In this document: positions 19,376 to 28,439 of the stretch, in pieces
Layout of the letters: every line of letters begins with the position of its first letter
How positions within the stretch are numbered: the first letter of the stretch is position 1
Assembly (NCBI RefSeq): GCF_003072645.1
Contig: NZ_CP028897.1
Coordinates: 3,857,658-3,921,657 of the forward strand
Reading direction: 5' to 3'
Length of the DNA: 64,000 bases
Origin: Dongshaea marina
GTDB lineage: Bacteria; Pseudomonadota; Gammaproteobacteria; Enterobacterales; Aeromonadaceae
Program-made: the position numbers and the translations under genes
The notes under the pieces: generated by a model
Told to the model about the DNA's origin: nothing
What the model saw: the letters and a program-made list of their open reading frames with translations, nothing else
The model's database searches: none

Positions 19376-20574
19376 TTACCCCTGAGGAACCGTCTCATCA
19401 CTGATGGCATGGCGCTTGATCATCTTGAGGCTCAAGCCAACCAGGATCGTCATCGCCAGCATGGCGCCCCCCAGGGTGAGTTGCCCCTTCATTGGAAGCA
19501 GGGCTACCACCAGGGTTACCAGCCCGGAGCCTAAGTTCTGCATTCCCCCGAGAATGGCTCCGGCAGTCCCGGCCTGCTGGGGAAAGGGCTCCACCGCCCC
19601 GTGGTTGCGGTCGGAAACAGGATCCCCGAGCCGATAAAAAACAAAATGGCCCCCCCAATCAAAGAGATCGCTTGCACCTTACCCATTAATCCCGGGATCA
19701 CGATCGTCAGGGAGCCCAGCAGCAAAAACAAAATCCCAAGGTTGAGTAGGTTCTGATGGGTCAGCCGCCCCGCTAATCGCCCGGTCAGCCAGGAGCCGAG
19801 CAAAAATCCGGGAAGTGGCACCACGAACAGCCAGCTAACGGTTTCGCTGTCATAACCCAGAACATGGCCCAGCAGCACCCCGGCCGCAGATTCAAACACC
19901 ACCAACCCGGTACCCACGGCCACCATACACAGCAGGTATCCCTGAAAACGGGTATTACCCAGCACATAACGGTAACTGGCAATTACACAGTCATTGCCAC
20001 GCTTCTCCCGGGGCAGAGTTTCCGGATAGAAAAAGCTCATCAGGAGCAGGGCGATCGCGCTAAACAGGAACAAGAACCAATAGCTGGCCCGCCAATCGAA
20101 GGTGACCGTCAGCCAGCCACCGATTACCGGGGCCAGCAGGGGACAAAAGATGATCCCCATGCTCATCAGGCTGTTGGCCTTTTGCAGCTCCACTCCCACA
20201 AAACGATCGCGCATCGCTGTGCGGGCCATCACTCCGCCACAACCGCTGCCAAGGCCCTGGATAAAGCTTCCCAGCAACAAGGCCGACAGGGAGCCGGCGA
20301 TCAGGGTCACCCCGCTTCCCACCAGGTAGATGGTGACTCCAATCAGTACCACAGGGCGACGGCCCATACGGTCAGACAAGGGACCATAGATAAACTGGGA
20401 GAAGCCATAGGTGATAAGGTATACCGCCATCACGGATTGTAATTTTCCGGGCTGAACCAGAAGATCCTTTGCGATTTCACTGATCGCCGGAACATACATG
20501 GTCTGAGTCATCTGACCGATAGCCACCAAAATCACAATCAACAATAGTAGCGAATACACACCTGTCTGCCGCAC
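19376..20574 (-). pseudogene. emrD: EmrD-type multidrug MFS exporter, one frameshift
   Basis: A 12-helix drug/H+ antiporter closely resembling E. coli EmrD: QMTQTMYVPAISEIAKDL, the loop GPLSDRMGRRPV, GLGSGCGGVMARTAMRD and SPLLAP-like CPLLAPVIGG. The frame breaks at 19597-19600, a run of four C on the plus strand. Adding one base would join TATTG to AVEPFPQQAGTAGAILGGMQNLGSG, exactly the EmrD order (SGAMEPFP in E. coli), and run to the stop at 19376. With that repair the protein has about 399 residues. It starts at a GTG (20574) preceded by AAGGAGG. Single-base G/C-run loss suggests an assembly error rather than a dead gene. Confidence 0.88.
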
Positions 20575-21239
20575 TGCAAGGGCCTCCTTTGAAAATGAGT
20601 CTCAATAATGGATTCGGGACAGCTCATGTTAAAAGAAACAGGCCATTCAGTAAACAAGATAAATATAAAAATTAAATTCGCAAAATTAGACTAAACTAGG
20701 AACAAAATACACACAAACTTATAATAGTGATTTTTTATACAGATTCGATAAATACGAAAGCTTCGCGGATACGCGCAATAACCGGGAGGGAAAGAAAACA
20801 ATTCTCACTCTCTTTTATCAGTTTTAACCCAGGAGGTCACGTACTTTTACACGGCCGGCGTGACCGGCCATCATCCTGCTCAGGAAGCATCTATCCTTCG
20901 GATAGCTAATTTTGTGGCTACCGCCACAGATGTCGGGGCGCCGACAGCGCCCTACTTTTGTATCGTCAAAAGTAGGCAAAATCTCGCTACGCACGATGGG
21001 TCCAACCATCGACCTTCGCAGCTCGCCATCCATGGCTCGAAAAGAAGTAGCACCACCGCGGCCTCGGCGCTCGCTAACGGGGTTTTAAGCTCTCCCCTTT
21101 GATTCGCACCGATGAATCATGAGGTGGTTTGAAGTTGAGCAGCAAGGACGCTGCGAGTGCGCAGCCAGTATAGGGAAATACTGTCTGGGCTGAACTTCAA
21201 AGAGCTATGATTCTGAGGATGATTGCGAATCGAGGGGCA
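20575..21239. repeat. Intergenic region with left half of repeat block R3
   Basis: No gene. 20575-20830 is AT-rich and without visible features. From about 20840 comes repeat block R3 in reverse order: CTATCC-ttc-GGATAG (20891-20905), a GTGGC/GCCAC hairpin (20913-20926), the module with CTACTTTTG/CAAAAGTAG (about 20950-20977), the CTCGGCGCTCGCTAACGGGG segment (about 21063) and then the 131-bp nested stem (21101-21231). The block is split from its other half by IS21 copy 2. Confidence 0.75.
21101..21231 (+). repeat. 131-bp nested-stem element, copy B
   Basis: Outer arms GATTCGC/GCGAATC, then GAATCAT/ATGATTC, then TTTGAAGTT/AACTTCAAA, with inner hairpins GCTGCG/CGCAGC and CAGTAT-aggga-ATACTG-type. 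IS21 copy 2 is inserted 16 bp beyond its right arm. Confidence 0.75.
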
Positions 21240-21247
21240 CCCTGGGG
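21240..21247. repeat. IS21 copy 2 target duplication, left
   Basis: CCCTGGGG, repeated exactly at 23875-23882 on the other side of the element. Confidence 0.9.
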
Positions 21248-21327
21248 TGCGTATTATCGCGATGGCGATCACCGAATAATATGATGTCGATCACCTCAAC
21301 ATCCCGTCTCACAGACTGGGTTATTTT

Positions 21328-22083
21328 TTACCCTGAGTGATCGGCATCCGTCAACTCTGCGGTGATTTTTCTCATCGATTCTCCGCATAATTCTACACGG
21401 ATCGCTCCATGAACCAGACGATCCAGGATCGCATCCGCATGGGTTGATTCACCGATCATTGTGTGCCAGTGCTCCAGCGGAAGCTGGCTGCCGATCAGTG
21501 TGGCTCCGTGACCATGGCGAGCATCGATTAACTCCAGTAGATCGCTACGCTGAAGCGCATTCAGCGACTCCAGTCCCCAGTCATCGAGGATCAGAAGCGG
21601 CGTGTTTCTCAACTGAACCATCAGCTTTCGATAGCTGCCATCAGCCTGAGCCAGCTGCAGTTGCTCCAGCAGCTCTTTAAACCGGAAGTAGCGAACCCCG
21701 AGTCCCTGCAGACAGAAGTGATGGCCCAGGGCGCAGGCCAGATAGGTTTTCCCGCACCCGGTCGCCCCGGTCAGGATCAGAGTCTGCCCCAGGCTAAGCC
21801 AGTATCCCTCTGCCAGTGAGCGGATCTGGGCTCTATGCAAGCCGCGATCACTTCGATAATCCAGTTGCTCCAGATTTGCCTGCAGCCGGAATCGGGCCTG
21901 CTTGATAAGGCGCTCGATCCGCCGCTGAGACCGATCCGTCAGCTCCTGCTCCAGCAGCAGGCTGAGTCGCTCTTCGAACCCGAGTTCCTGGTAGTGCCCG
22001 GGTTGCTGATGTTGCCTTTCCAGGGCATCCCGGATACCACTTAGTTTCAGCTCCCGAAGTTGCTGTTTGAGTTGTTCTGTCAT
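21328..22083 (-). CDS. istB: IS21-family ATPase helper IstB (copy 2)
   Basis: 251 residues, identical in translation to the IstB at 7367-8122, with the same Walker A (GATGCGKT) and Walker B (LLILDDWG). Lies 9 bp after istA in the same transcript. Confidence 0.94.
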   Translation of the reverse strand: MTEQLKQQLRELKLSGIRDALERQHQQPGHYQELGFEERLSLLLEQELTDRSQRRIERLIKQARFRLQANLEQLDYRSDRGLHRAQIRSLAEGYWLSLGQTLILTGATGCGKTYLACALGHHFCLQGLGVRYFRFKELLEQLQLAQADGSYRKLMVQLRNTPLLILDDWGLESLNALQRSDLLELIDARHGHGATLIGSQLPLEHWHTMIGESTHADAILDRLVHGAIRVELCGESMRKITAELTDADHSG

Positions 22084-22092
22084 CTTTGATCC

Positions 22093-23640
22093 TTAGTGAT
22101 AGTAGCCTGAGCCACGGATATTGAGGTGAGTGAGCTCCGCCAGACGATCCGGCTGAGTTTCGGGCAGTGGCTGGCCATCCAGCCCCTTTTCCAGGATGGA
22201 GCGGATCCCTTTCTGATAGTAAACGCCCGTTCGGTCTGCTCGCTGGCAGGCCGCTTCTAAGCGGGGGCGTCCATATCGCTTTTCCAGGTTGAGGATCCCA
22301 AGGCTGGCCCGATATCCAAGCTCCGGGTGGGACTTTCGGTAGAGCAGCTGTTTGATCACCGCAAGCGTGGAGGGGCCTATCTCCTGAGCCCAGTTCAGAA
22401 AGCGTCCCGGGGTCCATTGCATCTGCTTTTGGTGTGCGACCGGCATATGATCGGGGTGGGTGGTTTGCCCTCCCTGCTGATAGCTGCGTGGATGTGTCGC
22501 GACACAGCGACCACCATGATAGATCCGTACCAGGTTGTCGCAGATATGCGCTTCAAGCTTGCGTTTGAGCAGGGTATAGGGAACCGAGTAGTAGTGCTTG
22601 TCGAGCTCGATGTGATAGTCGATATGAACCCGAACCGCCTTCACCCGGGTGAACTGATAGGGGTTTTGAGGCAGCGATTTGAGCACCGGTTTGTCTAGCA
22701 ATTCAAACTGTGATTTACGGCTTCCCGGCAGCTTCTTGAACGGGCGATTGTTCAACTCGGTGAGCAGAGCCCCGATCCGCTGGTTTAGCTGAGCCAGACT
22801 GAAGAAGGTCTCATGGCGCAGTTTTGCCAGGATCCAGCGCTCAACGATCTGCACGCCCACCTCAGCCTTGGCTTTATCTTTGGGCTTGTAAGGACGGGCA
22901 GGAAGCACTGCAACACCATAGTGTGCAGCCAGCTGCTGATAGGTAGGATTGAGATCTGGCTCGTAGCGACACGCTCTACTGACTCCGCTTTTGAGATTAT
23001 CCGGAACGATCATCTCTGGTACTCCCCCCAGAAATTCGAAGGCCCGTTTATGGCTCATCACCCAGTCTTCCAGCCCCTGACTCAAGGTTGCATCGGCGTA
23101 GGTGTAGCTGGATGCACCCATCACAGCGACAAAGATCTGAGCCCGACGCTCCTCCCCAGTCCTCGGATCCACGATGGGCACGGTTGGACCGCAGTAATCA
23201 ACAAACAGTTTTTCACCGGCTTTATGGCTCTGACGCATTGAGGGAGACTGGCATTTACGCCACTCACGATAACGCATGCAGTAATGGTTATAGCTGTAGT
23301 GGTTCTTGGGATGTCGCTCAGCATACTCCTCCCACAGGAGTTGTAGCGTCATCCCTTTGCGTCTGAGCTCCTGATGGGCCACGGCCCAATCCGGCAGAGG
23401 AGGTGTCTGACGAACCGTGATCCGGGTCTCAAGGAACTCACGGCGCAGCCGCTCTTCATCCCACTCAGCAGGCAGAGGCCATTGGCATAGCCCCATCTGT
23501 TGGGCCCTTTTGCAGTAATTGGACACAGTCGACGGAGACACAGACAGGCTGCTTGCGATCTGGCGGTGACTCAGGCCGCCTTGGTACTTGAGTCTGAGGA
23601 TCTCTTTGAGTTTTCGCATGGTGATATGCACCGTTGGCAT
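22093..23640 (-). CDS. istA: IS21-family transposase IstA (copy 2)
   Basis: 515 residues, identical in translation to the IstA at 5810-7357: N-terminal helix-turn-helix, then the DDE core. ATG at 23640 is preferred over the TTG at 23664 for the same ribosome-site reason. Both transposase copies are intact, so either element could still be active. Confidence 0.93.
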   Translation of the reverse strand: MPTVHITMRKLKEILRLKYQGGLSHRQIASSLSVSPSTVSNYCKRAQQMGLCQWPLPAEWDEERLRREFLETRITVRQTPPLPDWAVAHQELRRKGMTLQLLWEEYAERHPKNHYSYNHYCMRYREWRKCQSPSMRQSHKAGEKLFVDYCGPTVPIVDPRTGEERRAQIFVAVMGASSYTYADATLSQGLEDWVMSHKRAFEFLGGVPEMIVPDNLKSGVSRACRYEPDLNPTYQQLAAHYGVAVLPARPYKPKDKAKAEVGVQIVERWILAKLRHETFFSLAQLNQRIGALLTELNNRPFKKLPGSRKSQFELLDKPVLKSLPQNPYQFTRVKAVRVHIDYHIELDKHYYSVPYTLLKRKLEAHICDNLVRIYHGGRCVATHPRSYQQGGQTTHPDHMPVAHQKQMQWTPGRFLNWAQEIGPSTLAVIKQLLYRKSHPELGYRASLGILNLEKRYGRPRLEAACQRADRTGVYYQKGIRSILEKGLDGQPLPETQPDRLAELTHLNIRGSGYYH

Positions 23641-23874
23641 GGCTGGCTCTCCGCTCGAGGTCAAACAGAGAGCATAGCCGGTTAAAAAAACACCTGCGAA
23701 ACGGGAGTTGAAATGAATAACATTTCGGTCGGGACTGCATAATATTCATGCCGATCACCCAATAATATAAAACTCAAAAGTGATCGCCATCGATATTATT
23801 GAGCGATCGCGATCGATATTATTCAGTGATCGCTATCGATCTTATTGGGTGATCGCGATGGACCAAAAAACGCA

Positions 23875-23882
23875 CCCTGGGG
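23875..23882. repeat. IS21 copy 2 target duplication, right
   Basis: CCCTGGGG, matching 21240-21247. Confidence 0.9.
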
Positions 23883-24240
23883 GTCGTTAGGGGGACTGGG
23901 TGCGCAATCCCCCTGACCTGCCGCCGGTCAGCACCGGCAATTATGCCGAAGGCATGAACTTGCTGCCCACAGGGCTAAGTGCAAAAGTACCGGGGTGTCC
24001 TTGGGAATTCCGAGGGTATTGGACAAGCATGTACCTGCTATACAGGGATGTATTAATGCCGTGGAGGGGGCGTAGTTGCATCGCAACCTAGCGAGAGACA
24101 GGATGCCGAACTGGAAAGGGCTATCAGGATGGTAGCCGCCTGGGAACGGCCTAACCCGTTGCTACTCGGCAGTGGCATGCATGCAGCGCAGTGGCAACGT
24201 CCTATTTCACGAGTCAAAGCCTGACATAGAATGACTTAAT
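23883..24240. repeat. Right half of repeat block R3
   Basis: Continues the block interrupted by IS21 copy 2. It has a TTAGGGGGACTGG hairpin module, a run of small hairpins (CCGGTCAGCACCGG, ATGCC-gaa-GGCAT near 23941), and paired-hairpin copy 3: alpha GTTGC-atc-GCAAC (24075-24087), 31-nt linker, beta GGCTATC-aggat-GGTAGCC (24119-24137). No gene. Confidence 0.75.
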
Positions 24241-24349
24241 GGCTGCTAAGCTGGCTTAATTCCTGCTGGTTTTTGAAATCATTCAAAAAATTGTCAATCC
24301 GGATCGCCTACACTGAACAATTATCCGCTTCTTCACCTAAGGACAGGTT

Positions 24350-24592
24350 ATGGCTTATAAACCAGCTCAACAAACGGAAATGCGAGTCATTCGGGTACCA
24401 ACCTCCCTGGTGATGCGCCACAAACGCCTGTGCTATGAAAAGCACATGAACCTCCCCCTGGGAGAGTTTATGATTGAGGCGGCACTGTTTCTCCTCGAAG
24501 ATATAGAGCAGCATTACGGCATCAGCTACGAAACAGAGCAAGACCCCGAGCAGGAGTCAGAATCTGAACAAGCTGACACCGCCGATCCTTAA
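24350..24592 (+). CDS. Small acidic-tailed protein, possible ribbon-helix-helix
   Basis: An 80-residue protein I do not recognise. The first 55 residues (MRVIRVPTSLVMRHKRLCYEKHMNLPLGEFMIEAALFLLEDI) have a strand followed by two helices, which is compatible with a ribbon-helix-helix DNA-binding fold, but this is only a guess from pattern. The tail after residue 60 is almost all acidic (EQDPEQESESEQ). The ATG is preceded by AAGGACAGG. It converges on the DUF2339 gene with an 8-bp gap. Confidence 0.6.
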   Translation: MAYKPAQQTEMRVIRVPTSLVMRHKRLCYEKHMNLPLGEFMIEAALFLLEDIEQHYGISYETEQDPEQESESEQADTADP

Positions 24593-24600
24593 CCCTGGAG

Positions 24601-27558
24601 TCAGGTATCCCGGATGGCCTGACGACTCTTCAGCCGCATATATTGGTAGGAAATCACCAGTAACAGGGCACCTATCACCATAAACACTATGATCTTCTGC
24701 AGAATGTCGAAAGAGCTCAAATCAAGCAGTAGGATCTTGCCACAGGCCAGCACAAAAAATCCCAGGGCCAGCTTTGCCATCCCGGCTAACCTGTCCTTCA
24801 GACTCAAAAACAATAATCCACAGCCGTGACATACCAGCAAGATGGAGCTTAAGGGCGCTGCTCCCCACAGGGGCAACTGATAGCTCCAGATGAAATATCC
24901 CACCGCCAGCCCTAAATTCCAGCCGAATAGCTGCCAGGGATAACTTAGGAATACACGATCTAGCCTATGGTAGGGCCGAGCCCTATACAGCAGCATGCCA
25001 CTCATCCCCAACACGATCAGATCGGCCAGCATCGGCAAAAACCATCCCGGCCGGGCACTCACCAACGACATGAGGTGCCAGCCAAGGGTCGCTACAGAAA
25101 AGAGCAGCGCCAGGCCATAGTTGAGATAGAGACTCCCGCGCAACGCAAGCGGCCTTGGCCGGATATTCAGAATAAGCCAGAAATAGCCCGCAACCAGGGC
25201 AAGTCCGAGGCTCCAGCTCCCCAACACTCCGTAAACCAACACCAGGATCACCAAGGCAAAGAAGTAGTAGCTCTGCCGAAAATGATGGGAGAGCGTAGGC
25301 CATAGATGATAACCCGGCAGATTTCCCGGCACCTTCTCCTCAAGACGATTCAAGCCAATCAAGCTAGCATAGAAAAGCAGGGCGATCAGCAGTGCCAACA
25401 CTCCGTAGCCAGACATCTCCCAGCAACTGATGGCAATCACCAGCATCATCAGGTAGGAGAGCAGGGTTGATTCAAGTCGTAGCAGCTTATGCCTGGAGAT
25501 CTGGCTGAACAGTAAAGAAAGCCCGGTTGAAAGACACAGGGCAAGGGGCAATAGCTCAGGCCAGCTGCGAATCATCTTGGGGAGATACAGCAGAGGTACC
25601 AGCAGATAAAATGCGATCCTCAATGCCTCGGCATGGGGTTTAAACCAGGAGCCGGGGTAAAGACGCCGGTAAAACTCACAGCTCAAAAACATCAGGGCCA
25701 ACAGCTCCACCAGGGCGATCTGTCCCAGCAGCAGCTGCTCACTAAAGCGCAGACTGTCCGTTGCATTCACACTGTAAGCGATACCCGCCACCAGCACCAG
25801 CAGCTGAAACCAGCCCGCAAGCTCGACGATTCTAAGGCGATACCTGACGCTGTGCCAGAGTAGCAAAGCCATCGCCAGCGGCGCCAGGTTCAAGGCATAA
25901 TCACCGAGAAGCTGCATCCCTACCAGGTACAAGAGCCCCACCTCGAGAAAACCGATCGCCTCACACAGCAGGGTTTTGACAAAGGCTTCGAATCGATCCC
26001 ATTTAAGGGAGGAGCGCAGCAACAGTTCACGGGCGATAATCCAGATAAAAGTGGTGACCAAAAGTGCGATAAGCGCGCTCTCAGGATGAAAGCCCAGCCC
26101 ATAAAAGGGGGCATACATCAGCCATTTTCCAATGGCCACCAGGGTCGCGCCCAGCCCTATCACCAGCAATAGATACGCCTCACTGCGGATACTATACAGG
26201 CGCTGCTCCAGCCCTATCCATAACAGCAACACTCCCTCAAGCCCCCAAACGATCCCCTGCAGATAGGGGTCAAGGAGTAGCAGGGCGGCAAAGGCGATGA
26301 GGCTGCCCCCAAACACCAGGCTAAACTGGCGCAGCAGCTTATTGCTAAACACCAGAGTCAGAATGAAGGGCACACTCGCTTTCGGGGTGAAGCTGAGCAG
26401 CACGAATAAACCGGCCCACAGCAAGCCATTGATCGCCAGAATGACTCCGGCCCCTTCACTAATCTGGATCACCAGCAGAATAAAGAAGGTGATGAGGGTA
26501 GCCAGTAGCGGCAACTGGATCTTCTGCTGGCAAGAGAGGGTATACAGGATATAGGCATAAAACAGCAGGTGCAGGCTCAGCATCACCCCGTAACCACCGT
26601 CAAAGCGTGACACATAGACCAGAGACTCAAGCACAGCGATCTGCAGGGCCGCCGCGATCACCATGAACAGCGGCCAACCCTGCTTATGGCTCACCCCAAT
26701 CGACAAAATCGCTAACAGCAGCAGGTAGGGGAGATAGAGGTTAAAGTACACCAGCTCGGTGCCAAGCAGCAGGGGAGCCAGGGTCCCGCCCACCAGGGCG
26801 ATCATCGCCACAATCTTGGTATTGAGTCGGTACGCCAGGCCATAGCCCGCTAGGGTGATCAGGGCCTGCAGCCCCAGGGTCACCGCGGGAGAGAGTAGCT
26901 GATAATAGTTCGCCCCCACATAGCAGGCCAGATAGTTGATGACGATCCCAAGTCCCACCAGGGCCGAGCCATACTCCTGCTGCCTGGGTCTTCGGGCTAC
27001 TATGCTAACCCCGATCCCCAGAATGAGATTAGCAAGCACAAAGCCCACCGCCAACCGACTGATATCCGACAACAGGTGGTTATAGCTGTACTGCAGCAGG
27101 TAACCAACTCCCACTGTCATGGTGATGAGGCCTGCTACCATCAGCAGAAACACATGCCCCATGCCACGGCGCTGGTAGGAGTCATAAAACTCCCTGGTCA
27201 TCCCCCACAATTGGGAGAAAGGCCCGATGAGCTGAGCAATAACTAGCTCAAACAGCCTTGAGCCCAACCAGGGAGCCTGTTGCTGTAGCGAATCATCCCC
27301 TTGCATCTCCTGAGCAGCAGGGGTTGGAGCCACTGAAACTGGCTGCTGAGTCAGGCCTATTGATTCAGCCTCGGCCACAGCTACCGGCTCCGACGGCCGC
27401 TCTGGGGGAGCCTTTTGGGCTTGAGGAGCGACACTCCCCTCGCCCCTCTCAAGGCAGGCGAGCCGCTCCCGGAGCGCCTCAATCTCGCGGCCAAACTGCT
27501 CTTTGGCACTCTGCAGTCTCGCCAGCTCCTCTTTTAACTCAGCAAATTCCCTGCTCAC
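24601..27558 (-). CDS. DUF2339-type polytopic membrane protein
   Basis: A 985-residue protein. The N-terminus (about 1-45) is a charged coiled coil (FAELKEELARLQSAKEQFGREIEALRERL in part), followed by a Pro/Ala/Gln-rich linker to about residue 110 and then some two dozen hydrophobic segments to the end. This layout is that of DUF2339 proteins, inner-membrane proteins of unknown function found widely in proteobacteria. It begins 71 bp upstream of nothing on its strand except the sirtuin, which lies behind it at 28324 and reads the same way, so the sirtuin and this gene may be one transcript. ATG at 27558 is the first plausible start after the sirtuin stop. Confidence 0.8.
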   Translation of the reverse strand: MSREFAELKEELARLQSAKEQFGREIEALRERLACLERGEGSVAPQAQKAPPERPSEPVAVAEAESIGLTQQPVSVAPTPAAQEMQGDDSLQQQAPWLGSRLFELVIAQLIGPFSQLWGMTREFYDSYQRRGMGHVFLLMVAGLITMTVGVGYLLQYSYNHLLSDISRLAVGFVLANLILGIGVSIVARRPRQQEYGSALVGLGIVINYLACYVGANYYQLLSPAVTLGLQALITLAGYGLAYRLNTKIVAMIALVGGTLAPLLLGTELVYFNLYLPYLLLLAILSIGVSHKQGWPLFMVIAAALQIAVLESLVYVSRFDGGYGVMLSLHLLFYAYILYTLSCQQKIQLPLLATLITFFILLVIQISEGAGVILAINGLLWAGLFVLLSFTPKASVPFILTLVFSNKLLRQFSLVFGGSLIAFAALLLLDPYLQGIVWGLEGVLLLWIGLEQRLYSIRSEAYLLLVIGLGATLVAIGKWLMYAPFYGLGFHPESALIALLVTTFIWIIARELLLRSSLKWDRFEAFVKTLLCEAIGFLEVGLLYLVGMQLLGDYALNLAPLAMALLLWHSVRYRLRIVELAGWFQLLVLVAGIAYSVNATDSLRFSEQLLLGQIALVELLALMFLSCEFYRRLYPGSWFKPHAEALRIAFYLLVPLLYLPKMIRSWPELLPLALCLSTGLSLLFSQISRHKLLRLESTLLSYLMMLVIAISCWEMSGYGVLALLIALLFYASLIGLNRLEEKVPGNLPGYHLWPTLSHHFRQSYYFFALVILVLVYGVLGSWSLGLALVAGYFWLILNIRPRPLALRGSLYLNYGLALLFSVATLGWHLMSLVSARPGWFLPMLADLIVLGMSGMLLYRARPYHRLDRVFLSYPWQLFGWNLGLAVGYFIWSYQLPLWGAAPLSSILLVCHGCGLLFLSLKDRLAGMAKLALGFFVLACGKILLLDLSSFDILQKIIVFMVIGALLLVISYQYMRLKSRQAIRDT

Positions 27559-27628
27559 AGCTCTCCCCTCTTACAATCTGGCTCTCTGGCCCGCAGCAAA
27601 TATTGGCGCAACTCCCCCGGGAGCCTCA

Positions 27629-28324
27629 CTAGGCGTTTTTATCCACCAGCCACTGGCTGACCAGCTGGGGTACCTTCTCGCTGGCCCGCTCGCGATACAG
27701 CTGATAATCATGGGGAGTCGCTTCGACATCCAGGCTGACAATCACCTTCTCGGCCTCACCGGGAGCCTCATGCACCAGGGCCGCAACCGGAAATACCGAC
27801 AACGAAGTCCCCACCACCAGTACCCGGGAGGCACTCTGGATATGGTAGAGACTCTCTTCGAGCTCGAATACCTCCTCACCGAACCAGACGATGTGTGGCC
27901 TGAGCTGACTGCCCCTGTCACAGAGATCGCCCATTTTGATATCCCGGTAACCCAGCTCATAGATAAGACTCGGATCCTCACTGCTACGGGCCCTGGTGAT
28001 CTCACCATGGACATGCAGCACCTGTGTCGAGCCAGCCCTCTCATGAAGATCGTCGATATTCTGGGTGATCACCACCACCTGGAACTGACTCTCAAGCTCG
28101 GCGATCGCCCGGTGAGCCGCGTTAGGTTCGGCATCGGCCACATTGCGTCGCCGCTGGTTGTAAAAATCCAGCACCCGCTCGGGGTTGTCCTGCCAGGCCT
28201 CGGGAGTACAGACCTCGCTCACCTTGTAGTTGTGCCACAGGCCGCCACTGTCACGAAAGGTTTGCAGGCCACTCTCGGCACTGATCCCGGCACCACTGAA
28301 GATCACGATCTTGTTTTTATCCAT
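27629..28324 (-). CDS. SIR2-family NAD-dependent deacylase lacking the zinc cysteines
   Basis: A 231-residue sirtuin. NAD-binding and catalytic motifs are present: FSGAGISAESG (residues 8-18), TQNIDDLHERAG, the catalytic His in LHVHGE and VVGTSLSVFPVA. Sirtuins remove acyl groups from lysines using NAD. The region between HGE and LRPHIVWFGE, which in CobB carries four zinc-binding Cys, has only one Cys here (GDLCDRGS), so no zinc ribbon is expected. This short form occurs in other proteobacteria and some members act on unusual acyl groups or ADP-ribosylate. The frame is open to 28528, but ATG at 28324 gives the family start MDKNKIVIFSGAG. Confidence 0.87.
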   Translation of the reverse strand: MDKNKIVIFSGAGISAESGLQTFRDSGGLWHNYKVSEVCTPEAWQDNPERVLDFYNQRRRNVADAEPNAAHRAIAELESQFQVVVITQNIDDLHERAGSTQVLHVHGEITRARSSEDPSLIYELGYRDIKMGDLCDRGSQLRPHIVWFGEEVFELEESLYHIQSASRVLVVGTSLSVFPVAALVHEAPGEAEKVIVSLDVEATPHDYQLYRERASEKVPQLVSQWLVDKNA

Positions 28325-28371
28325 CAAAGTTATGCTCCCGGCAAAATCTAAGCCTCTTAGGAAAAGATACA

Positions 28372-28418
28372 GGATGACTCGGATGATGCCCATGTTCGAT
28401 GCATCATCCGAGTCATCC
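28372..28418. promoter_or_regulatory. Perfect 18-bp inverted repeat upstream of the sirtuin gene
   Basis: GGATGACTCGGATGATGC and its exact complement GCATCATCCGAGTCATCC, separated by 11 nt, lie 48 bp before the sirtuin ATG. If transcribed it is a very stable hairpin in the leader. It may be a terminator for upstream transcription, an attenuator or an operator. Confidence 0.5.
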
Positions 28419-28439
28419 CACCTGAAGAATCGCGACTTA

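Larger units (their letters stand above)
21248..23874 (-). mobile_element. IS21-family insertion sequence, copy 2 (2627 bp)
   Basis: Same length as copy 1 and identical to it in every part compared, in inverted orientation, with TGCG...CGCA ends. It is flanked by a perfect 8-bp direct repeat, CCCTGGGG, so this copy sits where it transposed. The target is an intergenic repeat block, between the nested-stem element and the AGGGGGACTG hairpin module. Perfect duplication plus matching sequence suggests a recent insertion. Confidence 0.96.

Noticed and set aside
5576-23874. Composite transposon formed by the two IS21 copies
   Set aside because: The copies are inverted, the intervening 13 kb holds ordinary chromosomal genes, and copy 1 does not share a target duplication with copy 2.
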